Positions 42,214 through 51,169 of a stretch of 64,000 bases of DNA are shown piece after piece. Under the pieces are notes generated by a model that saw only the letters and a list, made by a program, of their open reading frames with translations, ran no database searches and had not been told where the DNA came from. Origin of the DNA: Rhodospirillales bacterium (GTDB lineage Bacteria; Pseudomonadota; Alphaproteobacteria; Micavibrionales; Micavibrionaceae); assembly GCA_020638365.1 (NCBI GenBank), contig JACKIQ010000005.1, positions 1-64,000 of the forward strand, written 5' to 3'. Both the position numbers and the translations under genes were made by a program. Each line of letters starts with the position of its first letter. Position 1 is the first letter of the stretch.

Positions 42214-42288
42214 TGGTGCTGCCGGGGAGGATTGAACTCCCGACCTCGTCATTACCAATGACGCGCTCTACCACTGAGCTACGGCAGC
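42214..42288 (-). tRNA. tRNA-Thr (anticodon GGT)
   Basis: A 75-nt tRNA with CCA encoded. The acceptor stem GCTGCCG/CGGCAGC, D-arm TAGCTCAGTGGTAGAGC, anticodon stem GTCA/TGAC around the loop TTGGTAA with anticodon GGT, and T-arm GGTCGGGAGTTCAATCC with GTTCAA are all in place. It decodes ACC and, with wobble, ACU threonine codons. Confidence 0.95.
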
Positions 42289-42370
42289 CCGCCGGGAGGA
42301 AAAGCCCGGAAAAGTGAACGAAAACTAGCGAATAAACCCCGCCCTGTCACCTGTTTTTTCAACTGTAAAT

Positions 42371-42934
42371 CTAGAAAAAAACATCAGGAAAAATCGAGAT
42401 TAACTCAATTTTTCCGGTATCCCTGTCAATCTTGCTTAACCAATATTCGACTTTGATATGATTTTGGTTGAACTCTTTTTCTATCGCAACTTGCACAAAA
42501 AGATCATTAGTTACAGCATCATACCCTTCAATACTGCTGATCCATATTCTACGGTCCGTCAAATGATTATTGACACTATTCTTCTCAGAGAGAACAACCC
42601 TGCTCTCGCCTGTTTCCAGATTGAATTCTTGAAGCAAATGCCATTTTCCCGTGTACTCCAATTTACCTTTATGAATAGTAAATAGCTCATGTGAATTTAC
42701 AAAGATTACTGGCAGATTTTGAGAAACCACAAAACTAAGGCAGTCAATTCCTTCTAACGATGAGGTCAAAAGCCTATAATTAACCTCATTTGACTTTCGG
42801 ATGTAAATCCTATGCAAAGGAATTCCTTCGACAGTGCTATAAAATTGAGCAATAACACTATTGGAAGGTGAACTATATTCGCTCATGGTAAAAAAATCGT
42901 CGTTAATACCTCTTTTACCTCGCCATCCGCTCAT
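42371..42934 (-). CDS. AT-rich hypothetical protein
   Basis: A 187-residue beta-rich soluble protein with strongly AT-rich codons. It contains successive strands with an NLETGESRVVLSEKN turn and KIDRDTGKIELISIF, reminiscent of single blades of a beta-propeller, but no family is assigned. An internal ATG at 42886 (MSEYSSPSNS) is an alternative start. It is on the 5' side of tRNA-Thr, 82 bp away, and is probably acquired. Confidence 0.6.
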   Translation of the reverse strand: MSGWRGKRGINDDFFTMSEYSSPSNSVIAQFYSTVEGIPLHRIYIRKSNEVNYRLLTSSLEGIDCLSFVVSQNLPVIFVNSHELFTIHKGKLEYTGKWHLLQEFNLETGESRVVLSEKNSVNNHLTDRRIWISSIEGYDAVTNDLFVQVAIEKEFNQNHIKVEYWLSKIDRDTGKIELISIFPDVFF

Positions 42935-42992
42935 GACTGTCTCTTAAAACTATGTTTAAAGTTCTGCTTTTATTAACACAGCAAGAAAACCT

Positions 42993-43331
42993 CTAATTCA
43001 CGCTCGGATCGGGCGGGGGCAGGAAATCCTGCGGATGATCGAGCATCCGTTGCGGCAGACGCGCCCAGACCACGGCAAGCTCCTCCGCCGCCCGCGCCAC
43101 AGCAGCCGGGTCGTTATCATCCACCCCGCCCTTCGTGTGCCGCAGATACCCCGTCACCATCCCGTCCGCCAGCGCAAGCCGGGCATGATCGGCCGGGGCC
43201 TCCCGCGACATGTGCGAGGGGTCGATATCCGGCAGGCTGTTCAGCGTGGCGGCCGCGCCAAGCAACCCCACGCCCTTGCAGAACGCCAGAAACAGGTTCG
43301 GTTGGGAAATCGGCAGTTTTTTAGCGCCCAT
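42993..43331 (-). CDS. Hypothetical protein
   Basis: A 112-residue protein beginning MGAKKLPISQPNLFLAFCKGVGLLGAAATLNSLPDI. The helix in residues 10-30 is hydrophobic but short, so a peripheral or membrane-inserted form is uncertain. LALADGMVTGYLRHTKGGVDDNDPAAVARAAEELAVVW follows. The ATG at 43331 is preceded by a G-rich stretch and is preferred over longer in-frame options, which run into non-coding composition. Unknown function. Confidence 0.6.
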   Translation of the reverse strand: MGAKKLPISQPNLFLAFCKGVGLLGAAATLNSLPDIDPSHMSREAPADHARLALADGMVTGYLRHTKGGVDDNDPAAVARAAEELAVVWARLPQRMLDHPQDFLPPPDPSVN

Positions 43332-43398
43332 AAAACACCCCCAATATCGTGATGATGACCGCCCATTATTCACGGAATTCGGAACTAAGGCAAATCCG

Positions 43399-44379
43399 CT
43401 ACCGCCGCGCACCAGAAACGGCCAGAAACGCCAGCGCCCGCCGGTAAGCCTCCTGCCCCGCTGCCTCATCGCCGCTGACCCACGCGCCTTTGTCGCTGCA
43501 CGCTCCGATCACTTCGGAAAGATTACGGCCCGTAATGATCTGACCGGATGAAAGCTCGACAAAGCGCCCGTCCGCCCGCTCCGTGATCCGGCAATCGCGC
43601 GGATAGGGATAGCTCACCGGAAGCGCGATCCTGTCCAGCGCCGGATGCGTGAAGCCGTGCCCCTGCCCGGGATAAAGGGTCAGCGTGATGGGAACTGCGG
43701 GATCAACTCTGCGCACGTCATCGACCAGCCGCCCGCACAGCAGAGCGGGGGTGATCTTGTCAGCCTTGCCGGAGTGGATGTGCACCGGACGACCCGACAT
43801 CCGCATATCCTTGAGGCTCAGCCCGCACCACGGATAAAACGCAAGGTGGGACGCGAACGGATCGTTTTCATAGCCGTAACGCCGGTAAATTTCGGTAAAG
43901 GCGGAATAGAGCGCCGGAAGCCCGCCCTTGGAAAACCCGGCAACGGAAATCCGATCCCGGTCGATCCGCGGATTGGAAACCAAAAAGCCTTGCGCGGAAT
44001 ACAGATCGTTCAGAATCGAAACTTCGCTGACCGCCATCTGGTCCTTGTCGATCTTGGTCAGTCCTCTCCCGGTAAAAGAATCCACCAGCAGCACCGCCTG
44101 CCCCTGCGCCAGAACGCGCTTTGCGAAATCCCATTCCAGGGAGCCGGCGCCCAGAGAGCTGTGCAGAACAATCACGGCAGGATAAGGCCCCTCCCCCGCG
44201 CCCTGCGGCAGAACCAGATACCCCCGCCCCTTGATGGGTTTCAGGGTCGGGCTGCCCACCTCGTCCAGCCACCGTGGTGAAGCCGTGGGAAAGAAAACGC
44301 GCTCCGTCCCCGGCGGCTTCCCCGCGCAGGCGGACAGGATAAAAACAAAGGACAAAAACAGAAAACGCATAAAATTCAT
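43399..44379 (-). CDS. Dienelactone hydrolase-like lipoprotein
   Basis: A 326-residue lipoprotein (MRFLFLSFVFILSAC lipobox) with an alpha/beta-hydrolase domain of the dienelactone hydrolase class. It contains GYLVLPQGAGEGPYPAVIVLHSSLGAG, the nucleophile Ser in ISVAGFSKGGLPALY, the Asp in HIHSGKADKITPA and the His in YPGQGHGFTHP, so the triad is complete. The last 80 residues are an additional helical part. It probably hydrolyses an ester or lactone in the periplasm. The ATG at 44379 is preferred, since the signal peptide begins there. Confidence 0.85.
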   Translation of the reverse strand: MNFMRFLFLSFVFILSACAGKPPGTERVFFPTASPRWLDEVGSPTLKPIKGRGYLVLPQGAGEGPYPAVIVLHSSLGAGSLEWDFAKRVLAQGQAVLLVDSFTGRGLTKIDKDQMAVSEVSILNDLYSAQGFLVSNPRIDRDRISVAGFSKGGLPALYSAFTEIYRRYGYENDPFASHLAFYPWCGLSLKDMRMSGRPVHIHSGKADKITPALLCGRLVDDVRRVDPAVPITLTLYPGQGHGFTHPALDRIALPVSYPYPRDCRITERADGRFVELSSGQIITGRNLSEVIGACSDKGAWVSGDEAAGQEAYRRALAFLAVSGARR

Positions 44380-44478
44380 ATCTCTTCTGCGAAATACGCC
44401 CAAACGCACGCAACATAGACGAAAAGTCAACAAAACAAAGAGATAAAAATCCCCGGCCATAACGGGTAAACTGAAAGC

Positions 44479-45048
44479 ATGAAGCCCGTGCCAAAATATC
44501 ACGTCTACAGCCTTTTTATAACCAGGGAGAGCGGCGACGTGATGATCTTTGAAAGCCACAGAAAAATGAACGTCCTGATCAGTGGCGGTGTGACGCTCGC
44601 ATTCTGGATTATCTATTTCATGTGGATACGCAACCTCCCCGCTGACGAGCCGAACCGGGAACTGCTCTATTACGGAGTACTGGGTTTCTCTGTTCTGGCA
44701 TCATTCATTCTGATCCACTTTCTGACGTATTCCGAAACCCTCACGATCCGCAGACCGATGGACAGTATCGCCTATGAATACAGGTCTCTGGGCGGCGTGA
44801 AAGGCTGGAAGCGCAAAATATCGGATTTTGAATCCATAAAGGCCTACACCACGATGCAAACCGATAGCGGCGGGGTCTATGACAGCAACGACTCGCACTG
44901 GACGTTTGAGCTGGTCGCATCGGACGGCATGAAAGTCAGGCTTTACCCTTCCATTATCCACCTCAAGGCAAAAAACCGCGAAAAAGCCCGCCAGTTCGCA
45001 CAAAAAGTCGCCTTCTTCATGAACATCAAGGCCGACATCGCCGAATAA
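44479..45048 (+). CDS. Membrane protein with PH-like soluble part
   Basis: A 189-residue protein with two membrane helices at about 33-50 and 66-85 (LISGGVTLAFWIIYFMWI; YYGVLGFSVLASFILIHFL), then a soluble domain resembling the bacterial PH-like arrangement (LTIRRPMDSIAYEYRSLGGVKGWKRKISDFESIKAY, WTFELVASDGMKVRLYPSI). The start at 44479 is uncertain: GGGAGAG near 44524 favours the internal ATG at 44542. Function unknown. It ends 65 nt before the response regulator start. Confidence 0.7.
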   Translation: MKPVPKYHVYSLFITRESGDVMIFESHRKMNVLISGGVTLAFWIIYFMWIRNLPADEPNRELLYYGVLGFSVLASFILIHFLTYSETLTIRRPMDSIAYEYRSLGGVKGWKRKISDFESIKAYTTMQTDSGGVYDSNDSHWTFELVASDGMKVRLYPSIIHLKAKNREKARQFAQKVAFFMNIKADIAE

Positions 45049-45113
45049 CCTTGCCCGCGCAACGCCCTTTATGCCAGACTCGCTCCAAGGGAAAAAACAA
45101 GGGGGACAAGGCC

Positions 45114-45611
45114 ATGATGGAAAAACTCCATATCCTGATCGTCGACGACGACCCGGCCATGCGCGAAAAAATCCATGACTATTCGCAGGCCCTTCTTTTT
45201 GCCAGCGACCTGAATATCGAAACGGCCAATAACGCGCAGGAAGCCCTGATGAAGCTGCAAAACGCCGGCGGCAACGAAATTGATCTCGTTGTCACGGACA
45301 ATTCGATGCCCGGCCTCTCCGGCGCGGAACTGGCCCAGAGAATTCGCAGCAACAAGTATCTCAACGGCATCCCCATCGTCATGTGCACCGGAGACCCGGA
45401 GTTCGAACGCGTCAAGGACATCGCCATCAACAGTGGCGTGAATGTCGTCATGCACGTTCCCCACTCCGCCGACGATCTTCTGGAAAGCTACCGCGAAGTG
45501 CTGCCCCCTGCGGCGTTCGAAGACCCGATGGGCGGCGATTCAAAGGCGCATAAGCCCGACCTCGTGGACACGCGCGACCCCGACCCCGGCCACACGCCCG
45601 AATACGGATAA
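45114..45611 (+). CDS. Response regulator receiver protein, atypical
   Basis: A 165-residue single-domain receiver without output domain. Acidic pocket at residues 11-13 (ILIVDDDPAM), phosphoacceptor Asp62 in VVTDNSMPGLSG, and Thr92 in IVMCTGDPE are present. The conserved Lys after beta5 is replaced: VVMHVPHSADDLL has Val115 before the Pro. The C-terminal 40 residues are acidic and disordered (DPDPGHTPEYG). The start at 45114 is preferred over 45051 because the upstream part is not conserved-like and GGGGGACAAGG precedes it. No kinase is adjacent. Confidence 0.85.
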   Translation: MMEKLHILIVDDDPAMREKIHDYSQALLFASDLNIETANNAQEALMKLQNAGGNEIDLVVTDNSMPGLSGAELAQRIRSNKYLNGIPIVMCTGDPEFERVKDIAINSGVNVVMHVPHSADDLLESYREVLPPAAFEDPMGGDSKAHKPDLVDTRDPDPGHTPEYG

Positions 45612-45710
45612 TCCAAAAACCTTGGGGAAAACCCCCCGGCAGTCCTTATGCCGGGCCTGTATCTGATATAGGCTTAACCCAATCTGTGTAAATTGACCGT
45701 AGTGCGGCCT

Positions 45711-45863
45711 ATGACCCGACAAAAACCGGAAAAGCTGGAGAAACGCGCGGCGGCCCTGCGCGAAAATTTGCGCCGCCGCAAACCGAAAAGCGGGCAATCC
45801 GGCGAGGAAGATACGGAATCGACGGCTAAAAAAGCCAAAAGTAAGACTAAGAGTAAGGAGTAA
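45711..45863 (+). CDS. Small basic protein preceding dcd
   Basis: A 50-residue frame beginning MTRQKPEKLEKRAAALREN and continuing LRRRKPKSGQSGEEDTESTA with a Lys-rich end (AKKAKSKTKSKE). It ends 3 nt before the dcd ATG, and its last codons supply the AAGGAG ribosome-binding site of dcd, so the two genes are coupled. The basic helix with Arg-Arg-Arg-Lys resembles small conserved proteins found next to murA/dcd in related bacteria. A nucleic-acid or regulatory role is possible but unproven. Its own ribosome-binding site is weak. Confidence 0.6.
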   Translation: MTRQKPEKLEKRAAALRENLRRRKPKSGQSGEEDTESTAKKAKSKTKSKE

Positions 45864-45866
45864 ACG

Positions 45867-46484
45867 ATGCGCAAATCCGCCAAAATCCTGACCGGACAAG
45901 CGGGCTCTCAGACAGAGTTTCAAAGTAAACCCGGCCTGCTGGCGGACCACCAGATCCGCGCACTGGCGCAAACCGAAGGCATGATTGAACCTTTCGTGGA
46001 AAAACAGAAGCGCGAAGGGGTCATTTCCTACGGATTATCCTCCTACGGATACGACGCCCGCACCGCCGACGAGTTCAAGATTTTTACCAATGTTGACAAT
46101 GCCTTGGTCGATCCCAAGGACTTCTCCCAGCAGAGTTTTGTTGACAGACAGGTCGATATTTGCGTTATTCCCCCTAACAGCTTTGCGTTGTCCCGGACGG
46201 TCGAGTACTTCCGCATACCGAAAGACGTGTTGGTCATCTGCTTAGGCAAAAGCACCTATGCGCGCTGCGGGCTCATCGTTAACGTCACTCCCCTCGAACC
46301 GGGATGGGAAGGACACGTAACGCTGGAGATTTCGAACACGACGCCCCTGCCGGCCCGTGTGTACGCGAATGAGGGCATAGCCCAGTTTTTGTTCTTTAAA
46401 GGGAGCAGTATTTGTGAAACCAGTTACGCCGACCGAAGCGGAAAATACATGGGACAGCGCGGTGTCACCCTCCCCAAGCTTTAG
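45867..46484 (+). CDS. dcd: dCTP deaminase
   Basis: Converts dCTP to dUTP for thymidylate synthesis. The 205-residue trimer subunit has GMIEPFVEKQKREGVISYGLSSYGYDARTADEF, KDVLVICLGKSTYARCGLIVNVTPLEPGWEGHVTLEISNTT, which carries the catalytic Ser/Arg/Glu, and YANEGIAQFLFFKGSSICETSYADRSGKYMGQRGVTLPK. The N-terminus has about 20 extra residues. The 3' end overlaps the murA GTG start by 71 nt. Coupled to the preceding small gene. Confidence 0.96.
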   Translation: MRKSAKILTGQAGSQTEFQSKPGLLADHQIRALAQTEGMIEPFVEKQKREGVISYGLSSYGYDARTADEFKIFTNVDNALVDPKDFSQQSFVDRQVDICVIPPNSFALSRTVEYFRIPKDVLVICLGKSTYARCGLIVNVTPLEPGWEGHVTLEISNTTPLPARVYANEGIAQFLFFKGSSICETSYADRSGKYMGQRGVTLPKL

Positions 46485-47802
46485 CGCGGACGCGGCACAG
46501 CCTTTAAGCCCTCCGCCGCTGGCGACCTCTTCGCTGGATAAAATCCGTATTCGCGGCGGCAAGTCCCTGAACGGCGAAATCACCATCAGCGGCGCAAAGA
46601 ACGCGGCCCTCAAGCTCATGTCCGCCGCGCTTCTCACCGGCGAATCCCTCTATCTGGAAAACGCGCCCAACGCCCTGCGCGACATCGCCTCTCAATCCGA
46701 CCTGCTCGAATATCTCGGATGCGCGGTCAAGCGCGAAGGCCGCCTCATGGCCCTGAACGCCAGCACGGTTGATAATTTCACCGCGCCGTACGATCTGGTC
46801 CGCAAAATGCGCACCTCGATCCTCGTCCTCGGCCCTCTTCTCGCCCGCTTCGGGCAGGCCAGGGTCTCCCTGCCCGGCGGCTGCGCCATCGGCACCCGCC
46901 CCGTCGACCTCCACCTGAAGGGGCTGGCCGAACTGGGCGCGGAGATCAGCATCGAGGAAGGCTACATCAACGCCACAGCGCCGCAAGGCGGATTACAGGG
47001 CGCAACGATTCGTTTCCCAAAGGTCTCCGTCGGCGCGACCGAAAACCTGATGATGGCCGCGACCCTCGCCAAGGGAACCACGATCCTGCAGAACGCCGCA
47101 CGTGAACCGGAAATCAACGATCTGGGCGAGTGCCTGATCAAAATGGGCGCGAAAATCAGCGGCCTTGGCACAGATACCATCACCATCGAGGGCGTCCCCC
47201 ACCTCTCCGGCGCGCGCCACGAAATCGTGGCCGACCGCATCGAGGCCGGAACCTATATCATTGCTGCGGCCATGACCGGCGGCACGCTCAATCTCAAAAA
47301 CGCCCGTCTGGATCACCTGACCTCCGCCCTCGGCCACCTCTCGCAGGCCGGGATCGAAGTGCAGCAAAATATGGATGGCGTGCTCGTTCACCGCAACGGC
47401 CACAGGCTCAAGGGCGTCGATATCATGACCGAGCCTTACCCCGGCTTCCCCACAGACCTGCAGGCGCAGTTCATGGCGATGCTCTGCACAGCCGAAGGCG
47501 CGGGCATGGTCACCGAAACCATCTTCGAAAACCGTTTCATGCACGTCCCCGAACTCGCCCGCATGGGCGCGGATATCACCGTGCAGGGCCACTCCGCCAT
47601 CGTGCGCGGCGTGGAAACACTCAAGGGCGCAGAAGTCATGGCCACGGACCTGCGCGCATCCGTCGCCCTCGTTCTGGCCGGATTGGTCGCCGAAGGCACA
47701 ACCACCGTCAACCGCATCTATCACTTGGAGCGCGGCTACGAGGATATCACCGGCAAACTCTCCGCCTGCGGCGCGGAAATCGAGCGCGTCGGCGGGGAAT
47801 AA
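46414..47802 (+). CDS. murA: UDP-N-acetylglucosamine 1-carboxyvinyltransferase
   Basis: The first committed step of peptidoglycan precursor synthesis, transferring enolpyruvate from PEP to UDP-GlcNAc in the cytoplasm. The 462-residue EPSP-synthase fold protein has SLNGEITISGAKNAALKLM, MRTSILVLGPLLARFG, the fosfomycin-sensitive Cys in SLPGGCAIGTRPVDLHL, and YPGFPTDLQAQFMAML. The start is a GTG within dcd, with GGGAG upstream. It gives a roughly 40-residue Pro/Ser-rich extension beyond the family N-terminus (normally at DKIRIRGGK), so a shorter product with another start is possible. Confidence 0.95.
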   Translation: MKPVTPTEAENTWDSAVSPSPSFSADAAQPLSPPPLATSSLDKIRIRGGKSLNGEITISGAKNAALKLMSAALLTGESLYLENAPNALRDIASQSDLLEYLGCAVKREGRLMALNASTVDNFTAPYDLVRKMRTSILVLGPLLARFGQARVSLPGGCAIGTRPVDLHLKGLAELGAEISIEEGYINATAPQGGLQGATIRFPKVSVGATENLMMAATLAKGTTILQNAAREPEINDLGECLIKMGAKISGLGTDTITIEGVPHLSGARHEIVADRIEAGTYIIAAAMTGGTLNLKNARLDHLTSALGHLSQAGIEVQQNMDGVLVHRNGHRLKGVDIMTEPYPGFPTDLQAQFMAMLCTAEGAGMVTETIFENRFMHVPELARMGADITVQGHSAIVRGVETLKGAEVMATDLRASVALVLAGLVAEGTTTVNRIYHLERGYEDITGKLSACGAEIERVGGE

Positions 47803-47826
47803 CCCCGTGCGCCGGACACTCTGGCC

Positions 47827-48567
47827 ATGAAAAACCGCAGCAAGCTCCCTCTCGCCATCCTGCTGCTGGCCCTTCTGGGCGCAGCATTTTTTTACGCGTA
47901 TCGTACAGCCGTCCCCGGCAAGGCGGACCTGAACGAAATCCGCGCCCGCGTCCTCCCCAAACTCGCGGGCGAACTCGACTCTTTCGGTCTCGCCCTCGGC
48001 GGCGATCTCTTCATCCGCATCTTCAAGGCGGAAAAAGAGCTGGAAATCTGGGGCGTAGAGATAGAATCCGGCACGTTTCGGAAATTCAAAACCTATCCCA
48101 TATGCACCTATTCCGGCGGCCTCGGCCCGAAGGAACGCGAAGGCGATTTTCAATCCCCCGAAGGCTTTTACGACGTCACGAAAGACCGCCTGAACCCCAA
48201 CAGCAATTATCACCTCGCTTTTAACATCGGCTACCCCAACGCCTACGATCAGGCGCTCGGCAGAACGGGCAGCTTCATCATGGTCCACGGCGCCTGCATC
48301 TCCATCGGCTGCTTCGCCATGGGCAATGAGGGAATAGAGGAAATCTACCTTCTGGCCGAAGCGTCCCTGAACGCCGGGCAAGCCGCCATCCCCGTCCACA
48401 TCTTCCCCTTCCGCATGACGGACGAAAACATGAAGGCGCATGAGGGGGATCAGTGGAATAACTTCTGGTTAAACCTGAAAGAAGGCTACGATCTCTTTGA
48501 ACTGACAGGACAACCGCCGACTATAGAGCCACAGGGTGAAGTTTACACCTTCAGCGGGCGGATATAA
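47827..48567 (+). CDS. L,D-transpeptidase YkuD-domain protein (YafK-like)
   Basis: A 246-residue envelope protein. A signal anchor (LAILLLALLGAAFFYAY) precedes a YafK/LdtF-like L,D-transpeptidase domain, with IFKAEKELEIW, SPEGFYDVTKDRLNPNSNYHL and the catalytic motif HGACISIGCFAM. Such enzymes form or cleave peptidoglycan 3-3 links or lipoprotein attachments. The 24-nt gap after murA makes cotranscription likely, so the pair links precursor synthesis with wall modification. Confidence 0.9.
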   Translation: MKNRSKLPLAILLLALLGAAFFYAYRTAVPGKADLNEIRARVLPKLAGELDSFGLALGGDLFIRIFKAEKELEIWGVEIESGTFRKFKTYPICTYSGGLGPKEREGDFQSPEGFYDVTKDRLNPNSNYHLAFNIGYPNAYDQALGRTGSFIMVHGACISIGCFAMGNEGIEEIYLLAEASLNAGQAAIPVHIFPFRMTDENMKAHEGDQWNNFWLNLKEGYDLFELTGQPPTIEPQGEVYTFSGRI

Positions 48568-48568
48568 A

Positions 48569-50482
48569 TTACGGTTTACTTGAGCATACGAGCGGCTGAA
48601 TTGGTTCCTCATCCTCATCCTCATCACGAAAGCCTGTAGACCGGAGATAATCCCCTAGTTCGACAAGAACGACCTCACCGCGTATATTCTCCGGCGTATC
48701 TCCCTCAGTAACTAATGTTTCCATTTTTAAAGGCTCTCCCTGAATATACGAAGCGACCCATTCTGTTTCAAACCAATACTCTCGGGCTGCCAGAGAGATA
48801 AGCGAGCTGATCAAAAGCCCCCTTTCCTCATCGCTATAATCCTTGTAACTCGTAAAATAATATACAAATTTCTGTCCAAAGATTCCCCGCACCTGTCCTA
48901 ATTGTTTGAGCATTTCAGCCCTGACCTCCTTGCCCGAACAAAAATACCGTTTAAACTGAACATGATATTCCGGCGCATAAAAGTGAGACTGGAAAAAAAC
49001 CAGCACAGGCAAAGCAAGAAAATTGGGGTCCCGTTTGACTGCCGGGTCGCTCACATAGGATTCGATTTCACGTTCCGCCCAGTCAGTCACAGGGTCTTGG
49101 TAAAGCTCCGCCAGAAGAACCGCAAGATCCGGCCGCGACCGGTAATCCTGCGGCCTCAAAACGTTTAATTCACTCTTAATTGCATCAGGGTCAGGAGCGA
49201 CAGGAACAGGAAAAAACTGCCGCTGAATAAGTTCTTGCCGCAATGAAAGAGTTGAATACATGCTATAGGCAAATTCCGGCCACCAGACTTTCACCTCCGC
49301 ATCATCGGCCCACTTTTCCTTGTCCGGATCGTTTGGATCATGATTGATCCATAAAGCTGAACGAAAAAACTGCCACGCTTCCCAATAATCGGCGGTGTTC
49401 AGAACAACAAAAGCCCGGTTTCTGAAAAGTTCCAGAGCTTCATGATAGCGTCCGTTTCGGGAATAAAACTCGGCAATGACATTCAAAAACTTTAACTTGT
49501 GTCCCTCTTTTTTCATCACTTCGTCAAAAAAGGGCATGACGCCGGGATGCTCACCTCCCATCAGATCTTCAATAACGCGCACTTTGTCATCATCGGGATC
49601 ATACTCTTCCGGCTCGTCCTCATCCCATCCAAAAGGATCCTCCTCTTTTTCGGGCAACCCTGCCACCAACCGCTCCGCCTTGATCTTAGCAGCCTCTCTC
49701 TCGGCTTTTCTTGTAAGGTAAGCATCTATTTTCTCCGCTCTTTCTGCAATCGCAAAGCGGTTGGACCGCCCCTCCTCTAACGCCTGATATTCCTCTAAAA
49801 GATACGCGGTAGGCTTATACTCAGAGACATTTCCCAGATGGTAAAAGATATCCTGAGCCAATTCGGCCTCGTAATCGGTCATCTCTTTTTTTGCAACCAA
49901 TTCCTCATACTTTTTCCTGAGAATATCCATCTGCTTAAGGCGGTCAGGCTCCTGTTTTTGGACGTCCAGATAATAGCGGATCGTCGTCATCCACAGCGAA
50001 TCCTCGCCGTAATAATCCTCCGCAACCCGCGCCCATGCATATAGCGGCCTGTAATAAGTCCCATCATCGGCCTTCGAGAGAAAAAGAACATAAGAGCGCC
50101 CGACATCAAAACTCTGCCTGATACAAGGCCCGCTATAAGATTCCGGGTGAGCGTAGTGCAGATCGTCAGGATCGCTGGGATCGGAAAGTGCTGGAATACT
50201 GGCCGAACCGAATCCGGTTTGACTTGTAAAAACAGGCCCGATATCCCCCTTTATCACCTGATTGATGCTGAAAGTGACTTCATAATCAGGAAACTCAGGA
50301 TCCTTACCAACGTTTTTCTGGCTCTGCGGCGTGGCGACGACGATAGCATCGACCAGGTGAACCAGATCGAAATTGGTTGGCTTATCGTAATCGTTTGTCA
50401 TACGACAAGCCCACGCCCCATGCGAAAACCCGCACAGCGCGACCAAGACAACATAAAAAAACGCAGAAAAACGGCTGGTCAT
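48569..50482 (-). CDS. Large exported protein with TIMP/NTR-like N-terminus
   Basis: A 637-residue protein with a signal peptide (MTSRFSAFFYVVLVALCGFSHGAWA) followed at once by ACRMTNDYDKPTNFD. Residues 27-150 have the layout of NTR/TIMP-like domains (an N-terminal Cys, DAIVVATPQSQ, FSINQVIKGDI, PCIRQSFDVGRSYVLFLSKA). The rest is helical, acidic and TPR-like in places (AEFYSRNGRYHEALELFRN). There is a Glu/Asp-rich loop near residue 285 and a C-terminal Cys. No enzyme motif. It converges with the L,D-transpeptidase gene (1 nt apart). Confidence 0.75.
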   Translation of the reverse strand: MTSRFSAFFYVVLVALCGFSHGAWACRMTNDYDKPTNFDLVHLVDAIVVATPQSQKNVGKDPEFPDYEVTFSINQVIKGDIGPVFTSQTGFGSASIPALSDPSDPDDLHYAHPESYSGPCIRQSFDVGRSYVLFLSKADDGTYYRPLYAWARVAEDYYGEDSLWMTTIRYYLDVQKQEPDRLKQMDILRKKYEELVAKKEMTDYEAELAQDIFYHLGNVSEYKPTAYLLEEYQALEEGRSNRFAIAERAEKIDAYLTRKAEREAAKIKAERLVAGLPEKEEDPFGWDEDEPEEYDPDDDKVRVIEDLMGGEHPGVMPFFDEVMKKEGHKLKFLNVIAEFYSRNGRYHEALELFRNRAFVVLNTADYWEAWQFFRSALWINHDPNDPDKEKWADDAEVKVWWPEFAYSMYSTLSLRQELIQRQFFPVPVAPDPDAIKSELNVLRPQDYRSRPDLAVLLAELYQDPVTDWAEREIESYVSDPAVKRDPNFLALPVLVFFQSHFYAPEYHVQFKRYFCSGKEVRAEMLKQLGQVRGIFGQKFVYYFTSYKDYSDEERGLLISSLISLAAREYWFETEWVASYIQGEPLKMETLVTEGDTPENIRGEVVLVELGDYLRSTGFRDEDEDEEPIQPLVCSSKP

Positions 50483-50497
50483 AGCCTTCTCCCGCCT

Positions 50498-51169
50498 TTA
50501 GGAATGCGTGAAGCCTCTCTCGATGGTGGCCTGGACCGCAGGCATGATCTCTTCCCCCCGCAGCGTCTCGCTCTGGCTGATCGCCAGCGCGACCGTCGGC
50601 TTGGCGGCCCCGGTCTTCCGCCATGTCTGGACGGGAACGTCCAGAACCAGCATGGACGCGTGATCGCCCGTGGCGTATTTGATCGCCATCTCGTCCGTCT
50701 GCGTCCAGAGAATTTCGGCAATTTTGGGGGTAAGGGTCGAATGGGTCACAAGGCAGACCGTCTCCAGCGCATCGTCCAGATGCTCGATATTCTCGACATA
50801 CTCGAAATCCTTGACACGAAGCCCGTCCTCATCCGAAAGCCAGCTTTCCTCTTTAAGGGCTGGAGTTCTACCGCCCTCCGCCATGGAAGACGCCTCCAAC
50901 CCGTTATGAAGAAGCTCAGCCGTCCGCCGGGTCCGCTCGGCCGGAGAATGCAGCACCGCGTCAATCGGCCGGTCCGGAAAAACTCTCTGATATTCGGCAA
51001 GGCTGTGCGCCACCTGCTTGGCCATCCTTTCGGCGTCAAGCTCATGCCCGTGACGCATCAGAATCAGGCGCTTGAAAGGTTGGTCCGACTGTTGATCAGG
51101 CACGGAATCGGCCGCATCGGACAAACCGCCGAACATCCCCGACAGAAATTTTGGCAGTTTCCAACCCAT
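50498..51169 (-). CDS. SixA-like phosphohistidine phosphatase
   Basis: A 223-residue histidine-phosphatase-superfamily protein. It has the RHG motif (LILMRHGHELDAE), the second Arg in SPAERTRRTAELL, and the second His in VCLVTHSTLTPKIAEIL. SixA removes phosphate from phosphohistidine in phosphorelay proteins, but the substrate here is not inferable. The N-terminal 40 residues are an extra extension. The ATG at 51169 (GGGTA upstream) is preferred over 51211. Confidence 0.85.
   Translation of the reverse strand: MGWKLPKFLSGMFGGLSDAADSVPDQQSDQPFKRLILMRHGHELDAERMAKQVAHSLAEYQRVFPDRPIDAVLHSPAERTRRTAELLHNGLEASSMAEGGRTPALKEESWLSDEDGLRVKDFEYVENIEHLDDALETVCLVTHSTLTPKIAEILWTQTDEMAIKYATGDHASMLVLDVPVQTWRKTGAAKPTVALAISQSETLRGEEIMPAVQATIERGFTHS

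Noticed and set aside
42053..42274. Minus-strand frame across tRNA-Thr
   Set aside because: It translates the tRNA itself, a common spurious call.
46993..48441. Minus-strand frame of 482 residues and a plus-strand frame at 47130-48224
   Set aside because: Both are shadows of murA and the L,D-transpeptidase gene in GC-rich codons.
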